From Pirellulaceae bacterium (GTDB taxonomy: Bacteria; Planctomycetota; Planctomycetia; Pirellulales; Pirellulaceae): a stretch of DNA of 41,296 nt. The position numbers were made by a program, and so were the translations under genes. A model generated the notes under the pieces. The model was not told the origin of the DNA. It searched no databases and was given only the letters and a program-made list of their open reading frames with translations. Positions 34,635 through 41,296 of this stretch are shown one piece after another (position 1 is the stretch's first letter; the number at the start of each line of letters is the position of its first letter). The stretch is from the NCBI GenBank assembly GCA_022448645.1, contig JAKVBZ010000044.1, forward strand, positions 1-41,296. The letters are read 5' to 3'.

Positions 34635-35195
34635 TTAGCTGGCAGGCTGAGCTGGATCATCCGATTGTGATGTGATGGCGATGGGGATCGCGATGGCACC
34701 TGCCAAGATGAACGCGAGTAGAAATTTATTGGACTGAATAAGTGTGCCAAACTCACGTTGCCCACGGTGTACTTCTCGTCTTGTTACGAATAGTAACTTC
34801 TGGTGAGCCTGTGGAGGCGCAGTTTCATGCTTCCAGAGGCGACAACGGACCTTTACATCGTGTACATTGATGACAGTTTCACCAGTCTTCATTTTCGCGA
34901 CCTCGAACGCTCCGTCCTGGTCCGTAGTGGTCTCTCTTCGCTGGCCATTAGCCTCCAGGATGCTGACGTGAACCCTGGCTTGCCTTTGTCCTCGACCGTT
35001 AACAACGGTTCCGGAAAGTTCCGCGTGAGGGCCCAGTTCAATGTCCACGATGCGCGGCTGCAAGGATTGCGTGTTAGATGTGGGTTGGGGCTGGATGGGT
35101 TGGACCGCGTACAGACGCACTCCTGAGCAACACATCACCATGCTCATAACTAAGGTTATCGCGCGTTGCACGTTTGTCTTCGCTGGTTGTCCCAC
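34635..35195 (-). CDS. Small secreted TAPP-motif protein A (carboxypeptidase-regulatory-like)
   Basis: A 186-residue protein with an N-terminal signal-like hydrophobic segment (about 12-30), a beta-rich middle domain like the carboxypeptidase regulatory fold (LSGTVVNGRGQ to TTTDQDGAFEV), the motif RLWKHETAPPQA, and a C-terminal membrane helix (about 157-174) ending in a short acidic tail. It is the most diverged of three paralogues in this operon. GTG 35195 has a strong AGGAG seven bases upstream, which settles the start. Its TAA is one base before the Wza-type ATG, so co-translation is likely. Role unknown; context suggests the cell envelope and polysaccharide export. Confidence 0.82.
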   Translation of the reverse strand: MGQPAKTNVQRAITLVMSMVMCCSGVRLYAVQPIQPQPTSNTQSLQPRIVDIELGPHAELSGTVVNGRGQRQARVHVSILEANGQRRETTTDQDGAFEVAKMKTGETVINVHDVKVRCRLWKHETAPPQAHQKLLFVTRREVHRGQREFGTLIQSNKFLLAFILAGAIAIPIAITSQSDDPAQPAS

Positions 35196-35286
35196 TTAAT
35201 GTCTCCTGACGCAAAAAAAACAAGCGTTTTCACTCTGAGTGCTTGCAGGATTGATTGGATCGCCGTCCTAACAGCTAGTTCAGGCA

Positions 35287-35844
35287 CTAGCTGGACGATC
35301 CTTGTTCGCGGTCCGCACGATTGTTGTGGACAAGTACAGGTATGGCAACCAACAAAGCAGCCATGCCAAAAACGAAGTGAGGGTGTGTGACTAGGGCCTG
35401 TGTCGGAGTCCATTGCCCCCTAAAAGTTTCCTTGCCTTGGATGAGGATCGCATTGGTTGCGGCACCGGGAGGAGCCGTCTGTGAAAGCCACGCTCGATAC
35501 CACGCAGAACCTTCCTGTGATGAAATTCGGTAAACACCGCCACGGGGAAGTTTCACCGCAAAAGCGCCCCGTTCATCAGTGGTCGTGTTAAGTGATACTC
35601 CGTCTGCCTGAAAGATGGTAAGTTCGCAATGGGGGCATGGGTTGCCATTCGTGCCGAGAACCGTTCCTTGCAGAACCTTGTTGGGGCCCAAAGAGACATC
35701 CTGAATGGATGAAGCGACTTTATTTTTGGTTCGCGTCTCTTCGGTTGGAATAGGCTCGTTTGCCCATGCTGGCTGAAACGAAGTGGTTACGCTTAAGATA
35801 ACCAAAAAAACCATCCACGGATTCTTGCTTTGGTAAGGGCGCAT
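35287..35844 (-). CDS. Small secreted TAPP-motif protein B (carboxypeptidase-regulatory-like)
   Basis: A 185-residue paralogue of the flanking small proteins. Signal peptide at about 10-28 with likely cleavage after AWA; middle domain VSLGPNKVLQGTVLGTNGNP to TTTDERGAFAVKLPRGGVYRIS; the motif RAWLSQTAPPGA; LIQGKETFRGQ; then a C-terminal helix (about 155-172) and a polar tail ending SSS. A CPHC pair lies in the middle domain. ATG 35844 is preferred over TTG 35868 because GAGG is nine bases upstream and the signal peptide starts directly after. It lies 91 bases before gene A. Function unknown. Confidence 0.82.
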   Translation of the reverse strand: MRPYQSKNPWMVFLVILSVTTSFQPAWANEPIPTEETRTKNKVASSIQDVSLGPNKVLQGTVLGTNGNPCPHCELTIFQADGVSLNTTTDERGAFAVKLPRGGVYRISSQEGSAWYRAWLSQTAPPGAATNAILIQGKETFRGQWTPTQALVTHPHFVFGMAALLVAIPVLVHNNRADREQGSSS

Positions 35845-35937
35845 GCTCACGAACCTCGTAGTATGCAAAAATAAAAAAGATCTGTCGGCAAAGTTATGCC
35901 TGCCTTGTGAAGTGACTTCAACCTAGTGGACGTCGAA

Positions 35938-35976
35938 GAATTCCGGCAGCCGAAAAAGAATTCCGGCAGCCGAAAA
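35938..35976. repeat. 20-bp direct tandem duplication
   Basis: GAATTCCGGCAGCCGAAAAA at 35938-35957 is followed at once by a copy matching over 19 bases (35958-35976). It lies upstream of TAPP gene B and outside any coding region. It could be a recent slippage product or a doubled binding site. Confidence 0.9.
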
Positions 35977-36088
35977 GCGCGCGGATCTTAACGTAGGAAA
36001 AGCGATGGCGGAAGAGCAATCTTCGGACAACTCTCACATTGCTTCACGTAAGAAAGAACAACGCGAGGTGCGAGAATGATAGCTGCGC

Positions 36089-36126
36089 AGAAAGAACCCA
36101 CATGTTACCGGATGGTGACATGTGGG
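36089..36126 (-). terminator. Probable Rho-independent terminator after TAPP gene C
   Basis: Arms CCCACATGTTACC (36097-36109) and GGTGACATGTGGG (36114-36126) form a 13-bp stem with one G-T pair and a GGAT loop. Read on the minus strand it is followed by TTCTTTCT, a broken T tract. It is about 165 bases after the stop of gene C, so it may end a short transcript and reduce read-through into the export genes. The long stem could also be a protein-binding site. Confidence 0.5.
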
Positions 36127-36290
36127 GTGATGGTTTCAGGTGGTCGACGGCAGCGCAGTTTTACCACGTGTGGAGTGGTCAAAAATCACTTGTTTATGTG
36201 ATTCCGAAGCAATGGGGACGTGCCCAGGTCAGTTTTTGCTGAGCACGCTATCAGCATTCGACGCTCATCGAGCCGTAAAGACGAAATTTA

Positions 36291-36806
36291 TCAACTCGAG
36301 TTCCCGTCATCGTCCATGGAAAGTGGAATGATGATGGCAGCCGCTGCAATGCTAGCCAAGATCCAGGGATTGCCAAGTTTGTTGCCGAGGCCCCGTATCG
36401 CTGTCGTTCCATCGACGACCAGCACTTGTGGTTTGGCTGTAGGAGGTGCGGTTCCAGGTGCCCAAGCGCGGATGGTGCTACTACCCTCAGCGGCAGTAAT
36501 GTAGTAAACGCCCCCACGCAATCCGGACAGGCGAAAGAAACCTTGTTGGTCCGTTTCTGTTTGGGAAGCGATTTTGTTCCCCATGCGAACTTCCACTTTC
36601 TCACCATCAACTGGCTGGCCGGTCGCGTTGACTACTTGACCACGAAGCTGTCCATCACCTGAAAGTACCACATCGTGGACTTGTTGTGAGATTTGTTCTG
36701 GAGCGGGTAAGGCGTCAGCCGCTTGAACGGTGTGTGGGAACGTCATGCCGAACACGGCTAGCAAGACAGAAGTTTTGCAGCAGAGTTGTTTTACAATTTT
36801 CATCAT
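36291..36806 (-). CDS. Small secreted TAPP-motif protein C (carboxypeptidase-regulatory-like)
   Basis: The first of three paralogues, 171 residues. Signal peptide about 8-29 with a good cleavage site (TVQA-AD); VHDVVLSGDGQLRGQVVNATGQPV starts the beta-rich middle domain, with TETDQQGFFRLSGLRGGVYYI in it; then the motif RAWAPGTAPPTAKPQVLVVDG; and a C-terminal helix (about 148-163) followed by MDDDGNSS. ATG 36806 (a second ATG directly follows) is preceded by GGGGTG. It lies 317 bases after the metallopeptidase gene and is probably the first gene of the export transcript or a short one of its own. Function unknown. The layout predicts an exported domain held by a C-terminal membrane anchor. Confidence 0.85.
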   Translation of the reverse strand: MMKIVKQLCCKTSVLLAVFGMTFPHTVQAADALPAPEQISQQVHDVVLSGDGQLRGQVVNATGQPVDGEKVEVRMGNKIASQTETDQQGFFRLSGLRGGVYYITAAEGSSTIRAWAPGTAPPTAKPQVLVVDGTTAIRGLGNKLGNPWILASIAAAAIIIPLSMDDDGNSS

Positions 36807-37123
36807 TCACCCCGGATGCGTTAGTATGCGGGCAACGAAGTTCGTGCTGACTTCGTACCGTGCCTTGAGGTTTTTCAACGACAACAGATACCATCGGCGC
36901 CCCCGGATTGTTTTCCTAAGACAAAAATCCAGCAATTTCCGAACAATGGGAACAGGGGCTCCATATTCGGCAGACTACCCATGCCTCCTGGTTGGCGGCC
37001 AACGGCGGGTTGATTTCACCAGGGGACAGATTGGTAAGCTGACATTCGTCCCCGACGGTTGAGCTGCCGGTTTTTGGATAAGCTTCTGGGGGGAGGGATA
37101 GCGAAGTTGATCCCCCATGGAGG
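36807..37123 (-). other. 317-base region upstream of TAPP gene C
   Basis: No gene is supported. It probably holds the promoter of the TAPP/export genes. A 7-bp inverted repeat with an 8-base spacer (ACGAAGT at 36835-36841, ACTTCGT at 36850-36856) lies 30-50 bases before the start of gene C and could be an operator. A short GGGAT/ATCCC pair near 37095-37115 follows the metallopeptidase gene but has no T tract. Convincing -35/-10 boxes were not found. Confidence 0.4.
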
Positions 37124-37936
37124 TTAGTGACGAGCAAGCTTGACGCGACGAAAATGACGTTTGAAAGATCGATCCAAATCGGGGACGCGAGAATTAAGGC
37201 GTTGGCTCAGGTTTCCTGGTGGTACCTGGTTCTTGATATCGCTCAGGAACTGTTGAAGTTCCTGACGGGCTTCGGGTGGTCCATTGAGCATAAAGTGGAC
37301 CCAGCCCCATGCGTGTCGGTAATCTTTACCACTCATGTCCTTTACATCTGAGAGGAATTCCAGTTCTGCCAAACTGGCATAGCGTCCTAAAAATAGGTTG
37401 CGTCGCATCGCAGCTTTGTGTGGGCTGCCGTCTACGCGTTTCGCAGCAGGCACCTCAAAATACTCGGCGAGACCTTCGTCCAGCCATAGAGGTACCATGA
37501 CCAAGGATGCGTGGAGCAAGGCATGGGTGCATTCATGTCGTAGGTCGGTTTCAAAATCTCCGCTGGCATATGCGAAAACCATTCCAGGGCCGTGCCCTTT
37601 AATAAAAAGGGCACGACGATCAGGAACGTTTGGGAAATGCTGCTGTATGTATTGTCGATAGCTAGATTTTTTTGAGAATAGGTACAAATGGATCATTTCC
37701 TGGGGCATGCCAACTCCCAATTGTTCCAACAGGTCTTCCTGAAGATTGGCGACGTCTTGAAAAAAAGAAATGTATGGGTCCAGTGAAAAGTCAGCGTGGC
37801 AAACCAAAGGACCAATGCGCCGTTGGTCTGGCCACTTTGACGCTCGCACGGAAGTACAGGGTAGCAAGGCGAAAACAAGTACCCAGGCGGTCCAGAGCTG
37901 CCAACAGGAGATCAAGCGTGAGTGCAGCGGAGGCAT
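37124..37936 (-). CDS. Exported DUF1570-like putative metallopeptidase
   Basis: A 270-residue protein with a signal peptide (hydrophobic about 14-27, likely cut after VRA at 32). The zinc-peptidase pattern is clear: H134-E-C-T-H138 in LRHECTHALLHA, followed by WLDEGLAEYFE with E154 and E158, as in gluzincin peptidases where a downstream Glu is the third ligand. Basic residues dominate the C-terminus. ATG 37936 is chosen over the frame's earlier starts: GAGGA lies five bases upstream, the signal peptide begins there, and it avoids a long overlap with the phosphatase gene that ends seven bases before. The coupling suggests one operon. The substrate is unknown; an envelope protein of the polysaccharide machinery is one possibility. 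Confidence 0.85.
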   Translation of the reverse strand: MPPLHSRLISCWQLWTAWVLVFALLPCTSVRASKWPDQRRIGPLVCHADFSLDPYISFFQDVANLQEDLLEQLGVGMPQEMIHLYLFSKKSSYRQYIQQHFPNVPDRRALFIKGHGPGMVFAYASGDFETDLRHECTHALLHASLVMVPLWLDEGLAEYFEVPAAKRVDGSPHKAAMRRNLFLGRYASLAELEFLSDVKDMSGKDYRHAWGWVHFMLNGPPEARQELQQFLSDIKNQVPPGNLSQRLNSRVPDLDRSFKRHFRRVKLARH

Positions 37937-37943
37937 ACATTCC

Positions 37944-38774
37944 TCAAGCGGCGATGTTCTTTTGCCGACGGTTCCATTTCCAGCCAAACCACGACGAGGA
38001 TAGATTGTCCATGGGGACATGAATACCTTGAGGAATATCTTGACCAAGAGAAATTTTATGGCCATTGCGAAAGCAAAGGTTCCAAGCATTTTGCTCGTCA
38101 CTGAGTTGAATGATACATTCAAACGCACGTCGCATGTGCGGGCGTCGTGACTTGTCGCCATGGGCGTCGGTGGCGACGAAGTGAACCAGCCTCTGTTGGA
38201 TCATCCATTCTGCCAACGATTGCGATGCTTTTCCAAAATTGCCTAACAGGCTTCCGGCGGTAATCTGCATGAGACAACCCTGGTCAACCAAAGAACGGAT
38301 AGGTTTTCTATCATGTAGTAAGCCGTGATTTCGTTCTGGGTGAGACAGAATGCCGACGAATTGATTCGCTTCAAGTTCTTTCAGTACGGGTGTTAGTGAA
38401 AAATAGAGCTCATGGGGAAGTTCTAGTAGGACATGTTTCCCTTGGTCGGCCAGGGTGAGTATTTTTCCTGTGACTAATTCTGGCACCATGCAATCTTCAA
38501 TGCGCACGTCGGCTCCTGGGAGGACTCGTAAAGCGACATTTTCGTGGTTCAGAACGTCTTGTGCCTCGCGGGCCAACTGTCGGATTTGCTGGCCATGATT
38601 TTGTGAATAGCTTCCAAGTTGGTGTGGTGTGGCAATGACGGTTTGGATGGTTTCGTCTACTGCGATGCGTGCCATGGCGACCGTTTGAGCCCAATCTTTT
38701 GCGCCATCGTCGAGTCCTGGTAATAGGTGACAATGGACGTCGACGTAGCTATTTGGTGCAACTTTGGTATCCAT
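37944..38774 (-). CDS. CpsB/YwqE-type PHP-domain protein tyrosine phosphatase
   Basis: Manganese-dependent phosphatase of the PHP superfamily, which dephosphorylates BY-kinases in capsule loci. Metal-site motifs: VDVHCHLLPGLDDGAKD (H14, H16, D22, D23), TPHQLGSY, GADVRIED, ILSHPERN, and VATDAHGDKSRRPHM near the end. ATG 38774 gives 276 residues, near the usual ~255, and puts the first motif close to the N-terminus; the frame extends further upstream but the extra residues look non-coding. Its likely substrate is the tyrosine cluster of the Wzc-type kinase in the same locus. It is cytosolic and divergent from the ketoacyl synthase gene across 273 bases. Confidence 0.9.
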   Translation of the reverse strand: MDTKVAPNSYVDVHCHLLPGLDDGAKDWAQTVAMARIAVDETIQTVIATPHQLGSYSQNHGQQIRQLAREAQDVLNHENVALRVLPGADVRIEDCMVPELVTGKILTLADQGKHVLLELPHELYFSLTPVLKELEANQFVGILSHPERNHGLLHDRKPIRSLVDQGCLMQITAGSLLGNFGKASQSLAEWMIQQRLVHFVATDAHGDKSRRPHMRRAFECIIQLSDEQNAWNLCFRNGHKISLGQDIPQGIHVPMDNLSSSWFGWKWNRRQKNIAA

Positions 38775-39047
38775 CGCCACAATGTTCTCCGGGCACAGTG
38801 AGGATTTGGTTGATGGCGGGGAGTATAGCGATGGGGCGAGATCGGTCAACATGATTCGCCTGCAACATAACCTGTACATATGCTTGAGGTGTAGTTGACC
38901 GCCCTTGGAACGCGGGGTATCGTGAATACCTCCTATTTGGGCCAGATCCCCCATCCGAACGCAGCGTCTAGACAGACGATTGTGTGGAGGCATGTAGTTG
39001 CTTTTGGGGGTGCGGTGATAGCAACGGTCTTTGGAAGGCGCGACCAC
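38775..39047. promoter_or_regulatory. Divergent promoter region between phosphatase and ketoacyl synthase genes
   Basis: With the starts chosen here, 273 bases separate two divergent genes, so promoters for both should be inside. Longer upstream frames exist on both strands in this stretch, but the residues they add match no family. No confident -35/-10 boxes were seen. Confidence 0.35.
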
Positions 39048-40055
39048 GTGAAATATGCAGCCATAGGGCCAATCGAAGTTTACTTTCCCGATTCAATCGA
39101 GACGAATGAGCAGCTCCAGGCTGAGAATCCCAAATGGGACATGGATCTGATTTATTCGAAGACTGGAATCGCTCAACGCCATATTGCTGCAGCCGACCAA
39201 TGTGCATCGGATTTAGGGGTGGCGGCGGCACAACGACTTTTTGAACGTCATCAAGTCGATCCGGCCACGGTGGATTTTCTCTTGTTTTGCACACAGACGC
39301 CGGACTATCCGTTGCCCACGACTGCATGTTTGGTGCAGGAACGATTGGGACTTCCGAATTCTTGTGGCGCGTTGGACTATAACCTGGGATGTTCTGGTTT
39401 CGTCTACGGAATAGCATTGGCAGATGGTTTAATACGCGCGGGATCCGCGAGACGTGTGTTGTTAATTACGGCGGAAACCTATTCCAAGTATATCGACGCC
39501 TCGGATCGCAGTCTGCGAACCATATTTGGTGATGGTGCCGCGGCTACCCTGATCGAAGCAGCGGATGAACCTTCGATGAAAGCTTTTAAATTCGGTACGG
39601 ACGGTAGTGGAGCAGATACGTTAATTGTATCACGTGGAGGTGCACGCCCAGAGGCACAGTCGCACAAACCGAGGCACAGGCAACGTTGGCAAAGTGACCT
39701 GTACATGGATGGTCCGAGCCTACTCAATTTTACGGTGGCCCGTATTCCGGAGTTACTGGATGCGATCTTGAAAACGGCTGAGTTACAGGTCGAAGACATT
39801 GATCTTTTTTTAATGCACCAGGGAACTCGGAAAATGTTGGAGCAGCTGCAGGATTCGCTAGGTTTGGCTGAGCAGCAATTGCCTATTGTTCTCAAGGAAT
39901 GTGGAAACACTGTGTCCTCAACGATACCTGTACTCATTAACGAACTTCGGCAACAGGAAGGTATTCGGCCAGGGACCCGCAGTGTGCTCGCTGGGTTTGG
40001 TGTAGGCTGGTCATGGGCGGGGTGTGTTTGGACAGAAGTCTGGCCGAATGCTTGA
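39048..40055 (+). CDS. 3-oxoacyl-ACP synthase III-type enzyme (KAS III)
   Basis: Thiolase-fold condensing enzyme of 335 residues. The triad is visible: C115 in LDYNLGCSGFVYG, H257 in FLMHQGTRKML, and N287 in ECGNTVSSTIP. GDGAAATLIE and AGFGVGWSWAGC (active-site glycine loop) also fit. True FabH enzymes usually have HQAN at the His; HQGT here suggests a FabH-like paralogue that may condense or transfer an acyl group in another pathway. GTG 39048 is chosen over ATG 38895: GGAAGG is nine bases before it and KYAAIGPIEVYFP is the family opening. It is followed after 72 bases by the YqgE-family gene. Confidence 0.9.
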   Translation: MKYAAIGPIEVYFPDSIETNEQLQAENPKWDMDLIYSKTGIAQRHIAAADQCASDLGVAAAQRLFERHQVDPATVDFLLFCTQTPDYPLPTTACLVQERLGLPNSCGALDYNLGCSGFVYGIALADGLIRAGSARRVLLITAETYSKYIDASDRSLRTIFGDGAAATLIEAADEPSMKAFKFGTDGSGADTLIVSRGGARPEAQSHKPRHRQRWQSDLYMDGPSLLNFTVARIPELLDAILKTAELQVEDIDLFLMHQGTRKMLEQLQDSLGLAEQQLPIVLKECGNTVSSTIPVLINELRQQEGIRPGTRSVLAGFGVGWSWAGCVWTEVWPNA

Positions 40056-40127
40056 ATCGCCAGATACCGAGTGCTTAGAATAAGCCTTGGTAGTTTGATA
40101 CGTCATCTGCTTCAAGATGTAACCGCA

Positions 40128-40685
40128 ATGGAATCTCTCGCTGGTAAATTGCTAATTGCATCTCCCTTTTTGGGAGACCGTAATTTCAACAAGTCGGTAG
40201 TGTTGGTGATTCAACATGGCGACGACGGTGCTTTCGGCTTGGTACTTAATCGGCCAACTAACTACTGTATGGCTGATGTATGGGAGCCCGGTTTTGAGTC
40301 TGAAAGTGACTACTCAAACACAATGATTTATAACGGTGGTCCTGTCGAAGGGCCTCTGATGGCGCTTCACACCAAACGTTCCTTTTCAGACCACGGCATT
40401 GTGAACGGACTCCATTTCGCGGCATCGAAAGACAACATTCAAGAAATTTTGGAAAGTGACCACCAGCCTTTCCGTATTTTTAGTGGCTATTCTGGGTGGG
40501 GAAGTGATCAATTAGAATCCGAACTGGAAGAGGGCGCGTGGCTCACACATCCTGCAACGCGGAAGCTTGTGTTTACTGACGAGCAATTGGATCTGTGGAA
40601 GATCGCAGCGGAACACGTTGCGCGGGATGTGGTGATGCGGAAGCTTGACATTAAGCACGTTCCGCCAGATCCCTCGTTGAATTAG
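40128..40685 (+). CDS. yqgE: YqgE/AlgH family protein (UPF0301)
   Basis: A 185-residue protein of the YqgE/AlgH family, small cytosolic proteins of unclear biochemical role. Family features: LAGKLLIASPFLGDRNFNKSVVLVIQH near the N-terminus, GAFGLVLNRPT, the hallmark GGPVEGPLMALH, and FRIFSGYSGWGSDQLESELEEGAWL, which corresponds to the G-x-x-GW-x-x-GQLE-x-E region. ATG 40128 is preferred over an upstream in-frame start at 40071, since the family starts just before LAGKLLIA. AlgH was named for alginate regulation in Pseudomonas, but a link to the exopolysaccharide locus here is only suggestive. Confidence 0.93.
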   Translation: MESLAGKLLIASPFLGDRNFNKSVVLVIQHGDDGAFGLVLNRPTNYCMADVWEPGFESESDYSNTMIYNGGPVEGPLMALHTKRSFSDHGIVNGLHFAASKDNIQEILESDHQPFRIFSGYSGWGSDQLESELEEGAWLTHPATRKLVFTDEQLDLWKIAAEHVARDVVMRKLDIKHVPPDPSLN

Positions 40686-40824
40686 AGGCGACGAGTACGC
40701 GCCAGGACGCTGTCATTCATGGGTATCCATCGTGCGTCGGTGCCAGTCGCGGATTCCTTTTGGGCTTATTGGATCGAGCTCCTTCGTTCCAGGAGTCTGG
40801 GATAGTATATGGCTGAGCGGGTCA

Positions 40825-41296
40825 ATGATGGCTGAACGTGTGATTGCGATTGGTGATATCCATGGCTGTGCCGAAGCCTTGTATGCATTATTAGAGATCG
40901 TTGATCCTACTTCCGCCGATGTGATTGTCGCGCTAGGCGACTATGTTGATCGTGGGCCCCAATCTCGCGAAGTGATTGACCAGGTGATGGAGATGAGTAA
41001 GCTGTGTGAATTCGTTCCTTTGGCTGGCAACCATGAATTGATGATGTTGGATGCCTTGAGCAATTCGAATGCTCATAAAATCGATTTTTGGTTGCATTGT
41101 GGCGGCGAAGAAACCATGGCCAGTTACGGTGGAGACGTAGCGAATATTCCGGATTCACACGTTGACTTTCTAAAGTCATGTCGGCGTTATCACGAAATCG
41201 AGACATTTTTTTTCGTGCATGCGAATTATTTGCACCATCTGCCGTTAAGCCGCCAGCCGGACGACGTTCTGTTTTGGCAGCATTTGGATGACGTAC
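40825..41296 (+). CDS. Calcineurin-like metallophosphoesterase, cut by window end
   Basis: The open frame runs from ATG 40825 (a second ATG directly follows at 40828) past the end of the window, so only about 157 residues are visible. Metal-site motifs of the PPP-type phosphatases appear in order: IGDIHGC (from residue 9), LGDYVDRGPQS, and LAGNHELMM, followed by FFFVHANY, which would hold the next His ligand. This fits a bacterial serine/threonine protein phosphatase or a diadenosine tetraphosphatase-like enzyme; which one cannot be told without the C-terminus. It is the third gene of a plus-strand series, after a 139-base gap. Confidence 0.9.
   Translation, partial: MMAERVIAIGDIHGCAEALYALLEIVDPTSADVIVALGDYVDRGPQSREVIDQVMEMSKLCEFVPLAGNHELMMLDALSNSNAHKIDFWLHCGGEETMASYGGDVANIPDSHVDFLKSCRRYHEIETFFFVHANYLHHLPLSRQPDDVLFWQHLDDV

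Larger units (their letters stand above)
35845..36290 (-). other. 446-base region between TAPP genes C and B, with repeat and hairpin
   Basis: No gene is supported; the open frames here are short, overlap each other and lack family features. It holds a 20-bp direct tandem duplication (35938-35976) and a 13-bp hairpin (36097-36126) near gene C that looks like a terminator on the minus strand. A separate promoter for gene B and the export genes may therefore lie between them. Confidence 0.5.

Noticed and set aside
38895..39047. N-terminal extension of the ketoacyl synthase frame to ATG 38895
   Set aside because: The extra 51 residues match no family; GTG 39048 has a good ribosome site and the usual N-terminus.
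38775..39047. N-terminal extension of the PHP phosphatase frame to 39047
   Set aside because: The 91 added residues are Cys/Arg/His-rich and unlike the family, whose first metal motif lies near the N-terminus.

Overview
The window looks like a chromosomal segment of a marine-type planctomycete (Planctomycetota, probably Pirellulales or a relative). The evidence is indirect: a large serine protease carries an N-terminal FERVEERFLMTA stretch resembling the LEPR-type element of planctomycete surface proteins; complex I subunits carry lineage-specific insertions; an exopolysaccharide locus has small secreted TAPP-motif proteins; GTG and TTG starts are frequent. Base composition appears close to 50% GC. 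No rRNA, tRNA, CRISPR array, insertion sequence or phage gene was seen.

Region 1 (about 0.4-9.2 kb, plus strand) is the membrane arm of NADH:quinone oxidoreductase in the order nuoH-J-K-L-M-N, with TGATG stop/start overlaps at H-J and K-L. nuoI is not between H and J, and the peripheral-arm genes are not in the window. NuoH, L, M and N carry unusual hydrophilic extensions or insertions; the one in NuoL is very rich in histidine.

Region 2 (9.3-14.3 kb) is housekeeping: a ferritin-like helical-bundle protein, a TatD-family metallodependent hydrolase, a thioredoxin-fold protein with a CNHC site, leuC-leuD of leucine biosynthesis, and a small minus-strand protein with a methyltransferase-like glycine motif.

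Region 3 (14.4-39.0 kb) is a large exopolysaccharide or capsule locus. The minus-strand block at 14.4-21.8 kb has a WecA/MraY-type initiating phosphoglycosyltransferase, a heparinase II/III-type lyase and a subtilisin-like protease with three copies of a ~130-residue module. The plus-strand block at 22.4-28.4 kb has a glycosyltransferase fused to a phosphotransferase-like kinase domain, a methyltransferase, a Wzy-like membrane protein and a UDP-glucuronate 4-epimerase-like enzyme. The minus-strand block at 39.0-28.4 kb runs, in transcription order: PHP-type tyrosine phosphatase, HExxH metallopeptidase-like protein, three small paralogous secreted proteins, Wza-type export lipoprotein, Wzc-type tyrosine kinase, and an O-antigen ligase/polymerase fused to TPRs. 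Together these supply initiation, sugar supply, transfer, polymerisation, export, phosphorylation control and lyase trimming of a surface polymer. No Wzx flippase is visible.

Region 4 (39.0-41.3 kb, plus strand) has a ketoacyl-ACP synthase III-type enzyme, a YqgE/AlgH-family protein and a calcineurin-like phosphoesterase cut by the window end.

The best candidates for something undescribed are the triplet of TAPP-motif secreted proteins, the glycosyltransferase-kinase fusion, the three-repeat module of the protease, and the histidine-rich NuoL loop.
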